Positions 1 through 5,691 of a stretch of 5,691 nt of DNA are shown here, piece by piece; position 1 is the stretch's first letter; each line of letters begins with the position of its first letter. The position numbers and the translations under genes are program-made. The stretch lies in contig JAACDL010000161.1 of the NCBI GenBank assembly GCA_009936765.1, positions 1 through 5,691 of the forward strand. The letters are read 5' to 3'. The stretch comes from Methanobacteriota archaeon. GTDB lineage: Archaea > Thermoplasmatota > Poseidoniia > Poseidoniales > Poseidoniaceae. The notes below the pieces were generated by a model. The model worked only from the letters and a program-made list of their open reading frames with translations. It ran no database searches and was not told where the DNA came from.

Positions 1-614
1 AGTAAGAACGCAACATTTTGATTGTCGTGTAAATCCTTGAACAATTTCAGAACTTCACGGCTTGTAATTGGATCTAGTGCACCTGTTGGCTCATCTGCTA
101 GAATCAAACGTGGATTGGTAATCAATGCTCGAGCGATAGCAACTCGTTGCTGTTCTCCACCTGAAAGCATTGATGGCAATCCTTTCGCACGATGTTCTAT
201 TCCAAGATCTGTCATCAATTCTAATGCTCTTCTTTTCGCTTCTTTAGGTGAAACTTTCTGATGGCGAAGAGGTTGCGCTACATTGTCTAATGCTGACAAA
301 TGCGGCAATAGGTTTCCTTCTTGGAAAATAAACGATACCGTATCCTGTCGGAGTTGAACTAGCTCCTTACCAGTCAACCGGGTCATATTTTTGCCATCTA
401 ATTCGACTTTACCTGCACTTGGCTTCATCAATCCACCAAGGCATTTCAGTAGAGTGGATTTCCCAGAACCTGAAGGTCCTACTACCGCTACCGCTTCGCC
501 TTCTTTGACGTTTACATGCAATCCTCTAAGTGCTACAACGTTACCGTCTTCAGCCTTAGATTCGTAGACATGGTACAATGAATCTGCTTCCAGAATTGTT
601 GGTTTATCAGACAT
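1..614 (-). CDS. ABC transporter ATP-binding protein, MacB/LolD/YbbA type (second ATPase of the operon; 3' end beyond left edge)
   Basis: This is the nucleotide-binding subunit expected to power the FtsX-type permease encoded just upstream, acting on the cytoplasmic face of the membrane. Translation from the ATG at 614 gives 204 open residues with no stop before the window edge. Visible motifs are a possible A-loop Tyr17, Walker A GPSGSGKST (46-54), Q-loop Gln98, signature LSGGE (150-154), Walker B LILADEP (170-176, catalytic Glu175) and D-loop ALD (179-181). The H-loop histidine should lie just past the edge. Family members are usually about 220-250 residues, so about 20-45 are missing. The start lies 2 bases after the permease stop and has a strong GGGGGAG ribosome site. 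It clearly differs from the first ATPase: Walker A has Ser rather than Cys, and FQEGNLL replaces the more usual FQxFxLL after the Q-loop. Family is certain; substrate is unknown. Confidence 0.95.
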   Translation of the reverse strand, partial: MSDKPTILEADSLYHVYESKAEDGNVVALRGLHVNVKEGEAVAVVGPSGSGKSTLLKCLGGLMKPSAGKVELDGKNMTRLTGKELVQLRQDTVSFIFQEGNLLPHLSALDNVAQPLRHQKVSPKEAKRRALELMTDLGIEHRAKGLPSMLSGGEQQRVAIARALITNPRLILADEPTGALDPITSREVLKLFKDLHDNQNVAFL

Positions 615-616
615 CT

Positions 617-3600
617 TCACTCCCCCTTCAGTACGCTAGCAAGGTCTGACTTCAACGCCTTCCTCGTAGTCACTAATAGCGCGGTAACTACTGCTGCAAA
701 CACTGCCAGAGCGACCAATGCTAATTCGAACCATGGCCAAACCAATTGCCGATCTATCGCAGAAGTCGTATCAGAACCTAATATTTGGAAGATAAATCCG
801 AACACGTTAAACAGGCCATTGAATGATAATGCAAGTCCCATTCCAAGTAGGATACCTAGTGCCATCGATACAATGACAATTGAAAGAATCTCGAACAATA
901 CTAGTCTGATGATTTGGTTAGGGCTTGCTCCAATTGCTTGTAAGACTGCTAATTCCTTCTGTCTTTGATTTAGAACTAGAGACAGGAATACGAAAGCTGA
1001 TGCTACAGCAGCAACGCTTGCTACAATGAATTGCAGCGAAAGTAATCCAGGTGTACCAAAGATTAGTCCACCATTACGCTCAACTGCATCATGAGCTGTC
1101 TCCCAATCAATTGTACTGTTGAACCTTTCATCGGCTTCGATGTTATTCTTCAAAGCGGTTAGATCTTCTCCTTCGACACCGTCTACTTTGACAATCCAGT
1201 TATTTGAGAACAAGTTGTCAACTCTGTTGTCGCCGACAAGTTCTCTGTATCCAGATTCCCCGATTACAACGCTAGTAGACATCAAATCCTCTGGAACACC
1301 AGGTACGAATTCGTGTACTCCGATGTATCTGAGTGTTGTATTGTATTCCGCTACATCTACTGATTGAGTTGTCCAATTATACGATTTATCTTCCCAAATG
1401 AATTCTACATCCTCTGTATTGCTACTACTCTCAGACAACAAGATGTCTCCATAATCGTCTCCACCTTTTCTTCCAGAGCCCCACAGATCCATTGCATATG
1501 CAGCGTCTTCTCCTGCTGAGAAACCGCCTTCCCTGTAAGCATCTAATGCTGCTGAAGTATCATCTCCCGGTATTGCTTGAGGGAACCATCTCAGTACATC
1601 TTCTCCTTCATCCAGTAGTACATATGCAGTGAGGGCTTCTCCCCCACTAGGTATCAATGAAATTGTAGGAACTGTCACTGCTAACGCTGTAACTTCATTA
1701 TCACTAATTTCTTGAATCATAGATTCGATTTCAGTTGCAGAATAGTTTTGATTTGTCACAACTTGTAAATCACTACCCACCTGCAAATCTGCAGTTACCT
1801 CATCCACTTGCGTTCCAGTGTAACCCTGAACTGCAGCCAGTGTAACAATAGATAGCGTGAGAAGCATGATTACTGCCAATCGGTTAACAGATTCAGTAGA
1901 ACCACTACCCTTCAATCCTCTCTTAACGTCGGAAAGTAGAGGAGTTCTACTAAAGAAGAACTGCATTATTCTAGGCCCTGCTGCCCCAATTTTACCAAGT
2001 AATAGCGCTCCACCAATCCATAGCATGAACGGTCCAAACACATTGATTAAACCTTCAACAAACCAGTTTGTTAGAATTCCATCTTCGCTACCGTTCATCT
2101 CAAGATAAGTATCGATTGCTCCAAGTGAACCTACCAAGAATAATGTCCAGTGTAGCCACACCTTTGGCTTGGCTACCTTTTGAACACGGCTAACTCCCTC
2201 ATCGATTTCTAATTCCATAAAGTCACGAGTACGAGCCCTACCGAACAAGAGAGCAAGACCAAGTGTGGTGATTGCTGTGAACAGTGTCGCGCCGAAACTC
2301 AAAGCAGGGTCTACATTGAAACCTAATGCTTCGAATTTCATGAAGCCAACACTAGCCAGTACGACTGGTACTGCCGCCATAGCAAGAAGATAGCCTGCTA
2401 CCCATGCTACGAATGAGACTACGGCCAATTCAAGAAGAACCATGCCCCTCAAATCTTTGGCTGTGGCACCGATTACGCGATGAATAGAAATTTCACGTCT
2501 TCGTTGTTCTAGTGACAAAATCAGTCCATAGATCAGTACAGAAAGCGATAGCACCACGATAGGTACCATGATTACATAATCGAATGCCTGAATCAATCCA
2601 AGGAATATTTCCAAGAAATCGATTGTTCCTCCTACAATGTCGACGTAATAAATTTCAACTTCTCCATCTGCAAATTCTTTATCTTGGACTTTCATACTCA
2701 AATCTTCCAACCAATCAGAAGCATCTGCTGTAGAGGTTGTTGGCAGCAAAGAACGCTCTAAAGTTAGCCCGAAATAAAAGTGGTCATAATCCACTAGAGT
2801 AGTTCTTTGGGTTTCATTCAGTACACTCCAAGTAGCATATATTGGATTAGCGGCTAATGTAGGATTACCTTGGGGCCATGGATCATAAATCCCAAGAATT
2901 GTCAAGTTTTCAACTACCATAATTACTTGACAGTGTTCGACTTCTCTGGAGTTGTATATCTCCCCTTCACAGTCTTCAGAATCAATATCAAGGGCTGATT
3001 CTACTGTGTACGCAAATTCTAACCTTTCCAGGGAATCTCCCGCTTCAGCACCCGCTTTACTTGCCACGTCTGATGGAATGTAAACACCGCGCTTTGTCTC
3101 AACATCTTCTGGAGAAGCCCAACTTCCTCTTTCATAGATTATGTTCTCAGATAGCCTATCTGCAAGAACTCCGTCAAATGCACCAGGGCCAAGGAAACTA
3201 ATCGCTCTTTCATCGGAAATCGGTGGACCGTTATTGTATTCATAATCCCAGATATCTTTAGTCTCCCAATTTCTTAATTGGTCTGACGAATTGATATCTT
3301 TCACACCTAGCGGAAGCGCCATCCAAACATCCTCATTACCAAAGGTAAATTGGCCATGGATTCCTTTTTTGCCATATACAACCGTACAATCTGAAAATTC
3401 TTCCATATCAGTGAATTCATCACAGACTTCGATTAAGGTAGTAGTATTGTTAGTCCAACCATCTGTTCCCTCTGCTGGAGGTTTGTTGAACTCAACTTTA
3501 GCATCAAAGATATTGTTCTCAAGTGATTCTTCGAAAAATACTTGTGAAAGCCCGACACCATAGGACAGAACTGTTGTTATTACCAGACTTGCAAGAAATA

Positions 3601-3739
3601 CACCTGCGAAAACAGCCATTCCACGCTCTCTTCCCCTCCATGCGCCAATTGTAGCAAGACGCAAATTATCTGGAGCATCACGGATTTTACGAGGTAATTC
3701 ATGTCGAAAATAATTCAACGTAGCTGAAGTTTTACTCAT
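617..3739 (-). CDS. Fused FtsX/MacB-type ABC permease, 1040 residues, two FtsX cores and two ectodomains
   Basis: This is the membrane subunit of a type VII ABC system. Hydrophobicity suggests ten membrane segments, at about 41-63, 385-409, 431-462, 481-500, 528-545, 562-583, 619-640, 898-922, 945-980 and 1002-1024. MacB-like ectodomains fall at about 64-375 and 641-895. Two equivalent cytoplasmic coupling regions are visible: EQRRREISIHRVIGAT (411-426) and NQRQKELAVLQAIGASP (924-940). Both match the FtsX pattern R/K-x-x-E-x-x-x-x-x-x-IGA, so the protein is an internal duplication. MacB or LolC/E proteins carry one such core in roughly 400-650 residues; the ten-segment plan resembles E. coli YbbP. 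The only four cysteines (106, 118, 257, 270) are all in ectodomain 1. The ATG overlaps the stop of the upstream ATPase. Probable roles are lipid or lipoprotein handling, export or envelope maintenance; the substrate cannot be deduced. Confidence 0.93.
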   Translation of the reverse strand: MSKTSATLNYFRHELPRKIRDAPDNLRLATIGAWRGRERGMAVFAGVFLASLVITTVLSYGVGLSQVFFEESLENNIFDAKVEFNKPPAEGTDGWTNNTTTLIEVCDEFTDMEEFSDCTVVYGKKGIHGQFTFGNEDVWMALPLGVKDINSSDQLRNWETKDIWDYEYNNGPPISDERAISFLGPGAFDGVLADRLSENIIYERGSWASPEDVETKRGVYIPSDVASKAGAEAGDSLERLEFAYTVESALDIDSEDCEGEIYNSREVEHCQVIMVVENLTILGIYDPWPQGNPTLAANPIYATWSVLNETQRTTLVDYDHFYFGLTLERSLLPTTSTADASDWLEDLSMKVQDKEFADGEVEIYYVDIVGGTIDFLEIFLGLIQAFDYVIMVPIVVLSLSVLIYGLILSLEQRRREISIHRVIGATAKDLRGMVLLELAVVSFVAWVAGYLLAMAAVPVVLASVGFMKFEALGFNVDPALSFGATLFTAITTLGLALLFGRARTRDFMELEIDEGVSRVQKVAKPKVWLHWTLFLVGSLGAIDTYLEMNGSEDGILTNWFVEGLINVFGPFMLWIGGALLLGKIGAAGPRIMQFFFSRTPLLSDVKRGLKGSGSTESVNRLAVIMLLTLSIVTLAAVQGYTGTQVDEVTADLQVGSDLQVVTNQNYSATEIESMIQEISDNEVTALAVTVPTISLIPSGGEALTAYVLLDEGEDVLRWFPQAIPGDDTSAALDAYREGGFSAGEDAAYAMDLWGSGRKGGDDYGDILLSESSSNTEDVEFIWEDKSYNWTTQSVDVAEYNTTLRYIGVHEFVPGVPEDLMSTSVVIGESGYRELVGDNRVDNLFSNNWIVKVDGVEGEDLTALKNNIEADERFNSTIDWETAHDAVERNGGLIFGTPGLLSLQFIVASVAAVASAFVFLSLVLNQRQKELAVLQAIGASPNQIIRLVLFEILSIVIVSMALGILLGMGLALSFNGLFNVFGFIFQILGSDTTSAIDRQLVWPWFELALVALAVFAAVVTALLVTTRKALKSDLASVLKGE
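620..626 (-). promoter_or_regulatory. Shine-Dalgarno site of the second ATPase
   Basis: The minus strand reads GGGGGAG, then TGAAG, then the ATG at 614. The purine tract sits 5 bases before the start and lies inside the last codons of the permease, whose TGA falls between motif and start. This fixes the ATG at 614 as the start and suggests translation is coupled to the permease. Confidence 0.75.
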
Positions 3740-4455
3740 TCTTCTTCACCATCCTCATCAAGTCCCCAAGCGGAACGTATGTCGCTTGCAGCAACTAATC
3801 CATCACGCATCAACAACATTCTGTCGGCTTTACTAGCCAAGTCGGGGTCGTGAGTGACCATTAGTATCGAAATTGGATTTTCTTCATCATGACACAAATC
3901 CTTGAACAGTTGAAGAACTTCTGCACCTGATGCAATGTCCAGGTTGCCAGTAGGCTCATCGGCTAGAAGCAATGGTCGATTGCCCGCTATTGCACGTGCA
4001 ATTGCAACCCTTTGCTGTTGACCTCCAGACAATTGATTTGGAATATGATGCATTCTGTCGCTTAGATTAACCTTGGTGAGTGCATCCTCAGCTCTCTTGA
4101 GGGCTTCTTTAGATTGAACACCTGATATTTCAAGTGCCATTGCTACATTATCAAGAGCAGAGAGATGATCTAAAAGATGGAAGTCTTGGAATATCCATCC
4201 TACGAGAGTTCGTCGAACGTCTACAACCGCTGAAGGGTTCTTCAAACCGTAGTTACGATCTTTCAGGGCGATATCTCCAGAATCCGCAGGAAGTAGCCCC
4301 CCTATGATATTCAAAAGAGTAGATTTGCCACATCCTGATGGCCCCATCAAAGCAACTAGTTCCCCTTTTTTGAGGTTCATCTCTATGCCTTTGAGAACTT
4401 GCAGTTTGTTAGAACCCGTACCGAACGATTTAGTTAGTCCACTCACATCTAACAT
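3736..4455 (-). CDS. ABC transporter ATP-binding protein, MacB/LolD/YbbA type (first ATPase of the operon)
   Basis: A complete 239-residue nucleotide-binding subunit that should bind the coupling helices of the adjacent FtsX permease. Motifs, numbered from the preferred start, are Walker A GPSGCGKST (38-46), Q-loop Gln90 in IFQDFHLL, signature LSGGQ (142-146), Walker B LLLADE (162-167) with catalytic Glu167, D-loop NLD (171-173) and H-loop His202 in MVTHD. All catalytic elements are present, so it should be an active ATPase. The C-terminus is acidic (DEDGEEE), and its codons also carry the permease ribosome site. The frame is open up to an ATG at 4530, but the 25 extra residues do not resemble the family. 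A TATA-like box (4486-4495) lies inside that extension, and GGTG sits 5 bases before the ATG at 4455, where the fold begins (MLDVSGLTKSFG). I therefore choose 4455. Family certain; substrate unknown. Confidence 0.94.
   Translation of the reverse strand: MLDVSGLTKSFGTGSNKLQVLKGIEMNLKKGELVALMGPSGCGKSTLLNIIGGLLPADSGDIALKDRNYGLKNPSAVVDVRRTLVGWIFQDFHLLDHLSALDNVAMALEISGVQSKEALKRAEDALTKVNLSDRMHHIPNQLSGGQQQRVAIARAIAGNRPLLLADEPTGNLDIASGAEVLQLFKDLCHDEENPISILMVTHDPDLASKADRMLLMRDGLVAASDIRSAWGLDEDGEEE
3746..3750 (-). promoter_or_regulatory. Shine-Dalgarno site of the permease, within the ATPase gene
   Basis: The minus strand reads GGTGA, then 6 bases, then the ATG at 3739. The motif lies in the acidic C-terminal codons of the first ATPase, and ATG and TGA overlap as ATGA (3736-3739). 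This arrangement is typical of translational coupling and supports the assigned permease start. Confidence 0.65.
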
Positions 4456-4460
4456 GATGA

Positions 4461-4464
4461 CACC
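4461..4464 (-). promoter_or_regulatory. Short Shine-Dalgarno-like GGTG before the ATPase start at 4455
   Basis: The minus strand reads GGTG, then TCATC, then the ATG at 4455. A 4-base match with 5-base spacing is modest, but it agrees with the domain boundary and helps choose 4455 over the ATG at 4530. Confidence 0.45.
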
Positions 4465-4485
4465 ATAACATAGCATCAAGTTATC

Positions 4486-4495
4486 GTATATCAAA
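4486..4495 (-). promoter_or_regulatory. Candidate archaeal TATA box for the ABC operon
   Basis: The minus strand has TTTGATATAC in an A/T-rich stretch, about 35 bases before the ATG at 4455. With the usual archaeal spacing of about 25 bases from box to start site, transcription would begin near 4465 and leave a leader of about 10 bases that contains the GGTG motif. It is not a perfect consensus, and no clear BRE is visible. The assignment is inference from position and composition. Confidence 0.45.
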
Positions 4496-4511
4496 TAGTG
4501 TTTGGTTTTCC

Positions 4512-4526
4512 CGTCTAAATGAGACG
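4512..4526. repeat. Small inverted repeat (5-bp stem, 5-base loop)
   Basis: The plus strand reads CGTCT, AAATG, AGACG. It lies 16 bases upstream of the candidate TATA box of the ABC operon and 11 bases after the small gene's stop. On the minus strand a TTTTT run (4529-4533) precedes it rather than follows it, so it is not a standard hairpin-plus-T terminator, although the T-run alone could aid archaeal termination. It could be an operator half-site pair or chance. Confidence 0.25.
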
Positions 4527-4537
4527 CCAAAAATCAG

Positions 4538-4660
4538 TTATTGGGAGCCGAAAATAAGTTTTCTAAACCATTTAAGGATTCCATTGCTGGAAAAAATCCC
4601 GTTACGGTATTGCTGTTTGTCCATCACTTCGTCAACCCAAATATCTAGTTCGCGGTCCAT
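4538..4660 (-). CDS. Predicted small protein, 40 residues, unknown function
   Basis: A short open frame runs from the ATG at 4660 to the TAA at 4538-4540 in the gap between the PhoU-like gene and the ABC operon. The first half is acidic and probably helical (MDRELDIWVDEVMDK). The second half is basic and hydrophobic (GILKWFRKLIFGSQ) and could form a membrane-touching amphipathic helix. It has no full transmembrane segment, no cysteine and no motif I recognise. Support for coding comes from a GGGGA-type purine tract 9 bases before the ATG, TATA-like boxes upstream, and the fact that the frame fills most of an otherwise empty gap. All of this is suggestive only, because 40 codons can occur by chance. 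It may be transcribed on its own or read through into the ABC operon 82 bases downstream. It might be an accessory peptide of the transporter, but nothing in the sequence proves this. Confidence 0.55.
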   Translation of the reverse strand: MDRELDIWVDEVMDKQQYRNGIFSSNGILKWFRKLIFGSQ

Positions 4661-4668
4661 GTTGTTTC

Positions 4669-4673
4669 CCCAG
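4669..4673 (-). promoter_or_regulatory. Possible ribosome site of the small protein gene
   Basis: The minus strand reads CTGGGGAAACAAC before the ATG at 4660. The GGGGA core is SD-like and lies at workable spacing (8 bases), but it is not a strong match. Confidence 0.4.
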
Positions 4674-4709
4674 TTTACTTTTGGAACCGGTCCTATAATG
4701 GTCTTTGGG

Positions 4710-4717
4710 TTTATTTA
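4710..4717 (-). promoter_or_regulatory. Candidate TATA box for the small protein gene
   Basis: The minus strand has TAAATAAA about 50 bases before the ATG at 4660. Archaeal spacing would put the transcript start near 4690 with a leader of about 30 bases. A second, weaker candidate, CATTATAGG (4692-4700), lies nearer the gene and would give a leader of about 10 bases. Either assignment is positional inference. Confidence 0.4.
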
Positions 4718-4723
4718 GCAAAC

Positions 4724-4745
4724 TAAGTGTTGTAATAAACACTTA
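4724..4745. repeat. Perfect 8-bp inverted repeat overlapping the PhoU-family stop codon
   Basis: The plus strand reads TAAGTGTT, a 6-base spacer GTAATA, then AACACTTA. On the minus strand the first arm begins with the TAA stop of the PhoU-like gene. The other arm ends 6 bases upstream of the candidate TATA box of the small gene. No T-tract follows on the minus strand (only GTTTGC), so it is either an RNA hairpin at the transcript end or a binding site for a dimeric regulator beside the next promoter. Confidence 0.6.
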
Positions 4746-5691
4746 TTCTGAGCGGTTAGAAATAACCATTTCATCGTACATTTTCAGATTAAGTAGTACC
4801 TCGCCGAAGTCCCTGGCATAAGCACATAATCGGCGTACTGATTCAGATATTCTGAAGAAAAATAATTCTTCTTCCGATAGTTTTCTGTTTTCCAGAAGTG
4901 TTTCTTCGTATTTGGATATTTCATTTTGCGCCTGTTTGAGAGACACCCTCGACTCTTCAATTTCATGGGAATCTCGTGTTCGAATATTGATCATAAGTTG
5001 CTTGATTGCTTTTTGCCAGATTATGATTTGGTTTATTGGTGGTTCACTAGATTTCATTCCAGTCTTAGGCGTTAGCCTTGTCAATACTGCCATTTGCAAT
5101 GCATGATCCATCATACGCTCCAACGATTGGGCTAAATTCGAATGTTCAACCGCTTGATTACGCCCTATTTTTAGAGAAGTTGCGACTAAGTGTGAGTCGA
5201 GTGCGACACAAACTTGTCTTTCCACTAAATACAGTAGAGCATCTACTTCTGATTCTCGTTCCTCGGCATCGCTTAGAAGTTCGATATCATCTCCTTCCAA
5301 GACAGAAATTATGTCTCTAACCAGAGACGATAGCTGCAGATACATTCTGTTGATGCTAGCACTAAGGGGCATCTCTGCCGCACTTATCAGACAAATTAGT
5401 TCTAAACCAGATTCTGATTCATCCATTATTTCAAAACCTCTGGTATTCCTCAGGAAACGGCGTATTTCTTTACGGAAAGTACGCTCTTCGCCTACAGGAA
5501 ACCTAAGTTTTATTCGATCTGCGCCTGATAAACAGACGCCCATTAAATGGTCGTGTAATGAATCCTCAGGTAACTTTCCTGCATCGAGATATACACGCTT
5601 TTCTTGGTTGTCAAGTAAGTCGATTGGAGTTAAGCGAAGCGCACCGCTGGGCCGCCAGTCTACCCTTATTCCATCACGCGGACTGAGAGAC
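4743..5691 (-). CDS. PhoU-family regulator with N-terminal AbrB-like domain (archaeal type; 5' end beyond right edge)
   Basis: The visible 315 residues are open from the right edge to the TAA at 4743-4745. The first 22 or so (LSPRDGIRVDW, then GALRLTP) resemble the second half of an AbrB/SpoVT-type DNA-binding domain. Next comes the linker typical of archaeal PhoU proteins (DSLHDHLMGVCLSGADRIKL), then two helical PhoU repeats at about 110-200 and 220-310. Landmarks are RESEVDALLYL (about 145-155), LERMMDHALQMA (190-201) and RRLCAYARDFGEVLLNLKM (286-304). The first Met in the window (codon 5541-5543) lies within the conserved linker, so it is internal. With usual lengths of about 330-350 residues, roughly 15-35 are missing. 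PhoU proteins modulate phosphate uptake and signalling; AbrB-fused archaeal forms are usually annotated as phosphate or transcription regulators. No Pst gene is visible here, so the link with phosphate is by family only. Confidence 0.85.
   Translation of the reverse strand, partial: SLSPRDGIRVDWRPSGALRLTPIDLLDNQEKRVYLDAGKLPEDSLHDHLMGVCLSGADRIKLRFPVGEERTFRKEIRRFLRNTRGFEIMDESESGLELICLISAAEMPLSASINRMYLQLSSLVRDIISVLEGDDIELLSDAEERESEVDALLYLVERQVCVALDSHLVATSLKIGRNQAVEHSNLAQSLERMMDHALQMAVLTRLTPKTGMKSSEPPINQIIIWQKAIKQLMINIRTRDSHEIEESRVSLKQAQNEISKYEETLLENRKLSEEELFFFRISESVRRLCAYARDFGEVLLNLKMYDEMVISNRSE

Noticed and set aside
35..103. Dispersed DNA repeat shared with about 3899-3967 (such as TCCTTGAACA and GGCTCATC-GCTAGAA)
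   Set aside because: Both copies encode the same conserved Walker B to LFKDL region of the two ATPases. This is paralogy, not a mobile or regulatory repeat.
22..261. Plus-strand open frames opposite the ABC genes (also 1119-1367, 1857-2108, 3291-3563, and 4912-5320 opposite the PhoU-like gene)
   Set aside because: Each is antisense to a strongly supported coding region and its translation shows no domain or plausible composition.
1..4455. ABC operon as a PstABC phosphate importer because a PhoU-like gene is next door
   Set aside because: The permease has MacB/FtsX ectodomains and coupling motifs, not MetI-type PstA/PstC features, and there is no PstS-like binding protein in the window. The ATPases are MacB/LolD-like in their NLLPHLSALDNV-type segments.
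4724..4745. Inverted repeat as a classical bacterial intrinsic terminator
   Set aside because: The stem is A/T-rich and the minus strand continues with GTTTGC rather than a T-tract. On the plus strand it is followed by TTCTG. The structure is kept as a repeat, not called a terminator.
4784..4966. 60-residue minus-strand frame inside the PhoU-like gene
   Set aside because: It lies wholly within the well-supported PhoU frame, is lysine-rich low-information sequence and has no family features.
4743..5543. Complete 266-residue PhoU-like gene starting at the Met at 5543
   Set aside because: The frame remains open for 49 more codons to the right edge, and those codons encode recognisable AbrB-like and linker sequence, so this Met is internal.

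Overview
The window looks like an archaeal chromosome segment. The most likely source is a marine Thermoplasmatota lineage of the Marine Group II (Poseidoniales) type, but that placement is inference. Three things support archaea. The right-hand gene has the archaeal PhoU layout: the end of an AbrB-type domain followed by two PhoU helical repeats. The plausible promoters are archaeal TATA-like boxes a short distance upstream of starts that carry Shine-Dalgarno (SD) motifs. The large membrane protein has acidic ectodomains rich in N-X-S/T sequons. All genes lie on the minus strand, so biological order runs from right to left.

Right part (4743-5691): a PhoU-family regulator whose first residues lie beyond the right edge. 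Its TAA stop is built into an 8-bp perfect inverted repeat (4724-4745). Middle (4456-4742): a short intergenic stretch with a TATA-like box, a probable 40-residue small protein gene (4538-4660), a weak 5-bp hairpin and a second TATA-like box.

Left part (1-4455): a compact three-gene operon for a MacB/LolCDE/YbbAP-class (type VII) ABC system. It holds an ATPase, a 1040-residue permease with two FtsX cores and two ectodomains, and a second, different ATPase cut by the left edge. The junctions are very tight (a 4-bp ATGA overlap and a 2-bp gap), and each downstream start has an SD motif, so the three proteins are probably co-translated and form one complex.

Working model (inference): the fused permease supplies both transmembrane halves, and the two non-identical ATPases form a heterodimer below it. 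They would drive conformational changes in the outer domains for lipid/lipoprotein extraction, export or cell-envelope work. The substrate cannot be read from the sequence. The PhoU-like protein may regulate nearby genes or may belong to an unrelated phosphate locus to the right. No RNA gene, mobile element, CRISPR array or gene-free stretch over 300 bases was seen.
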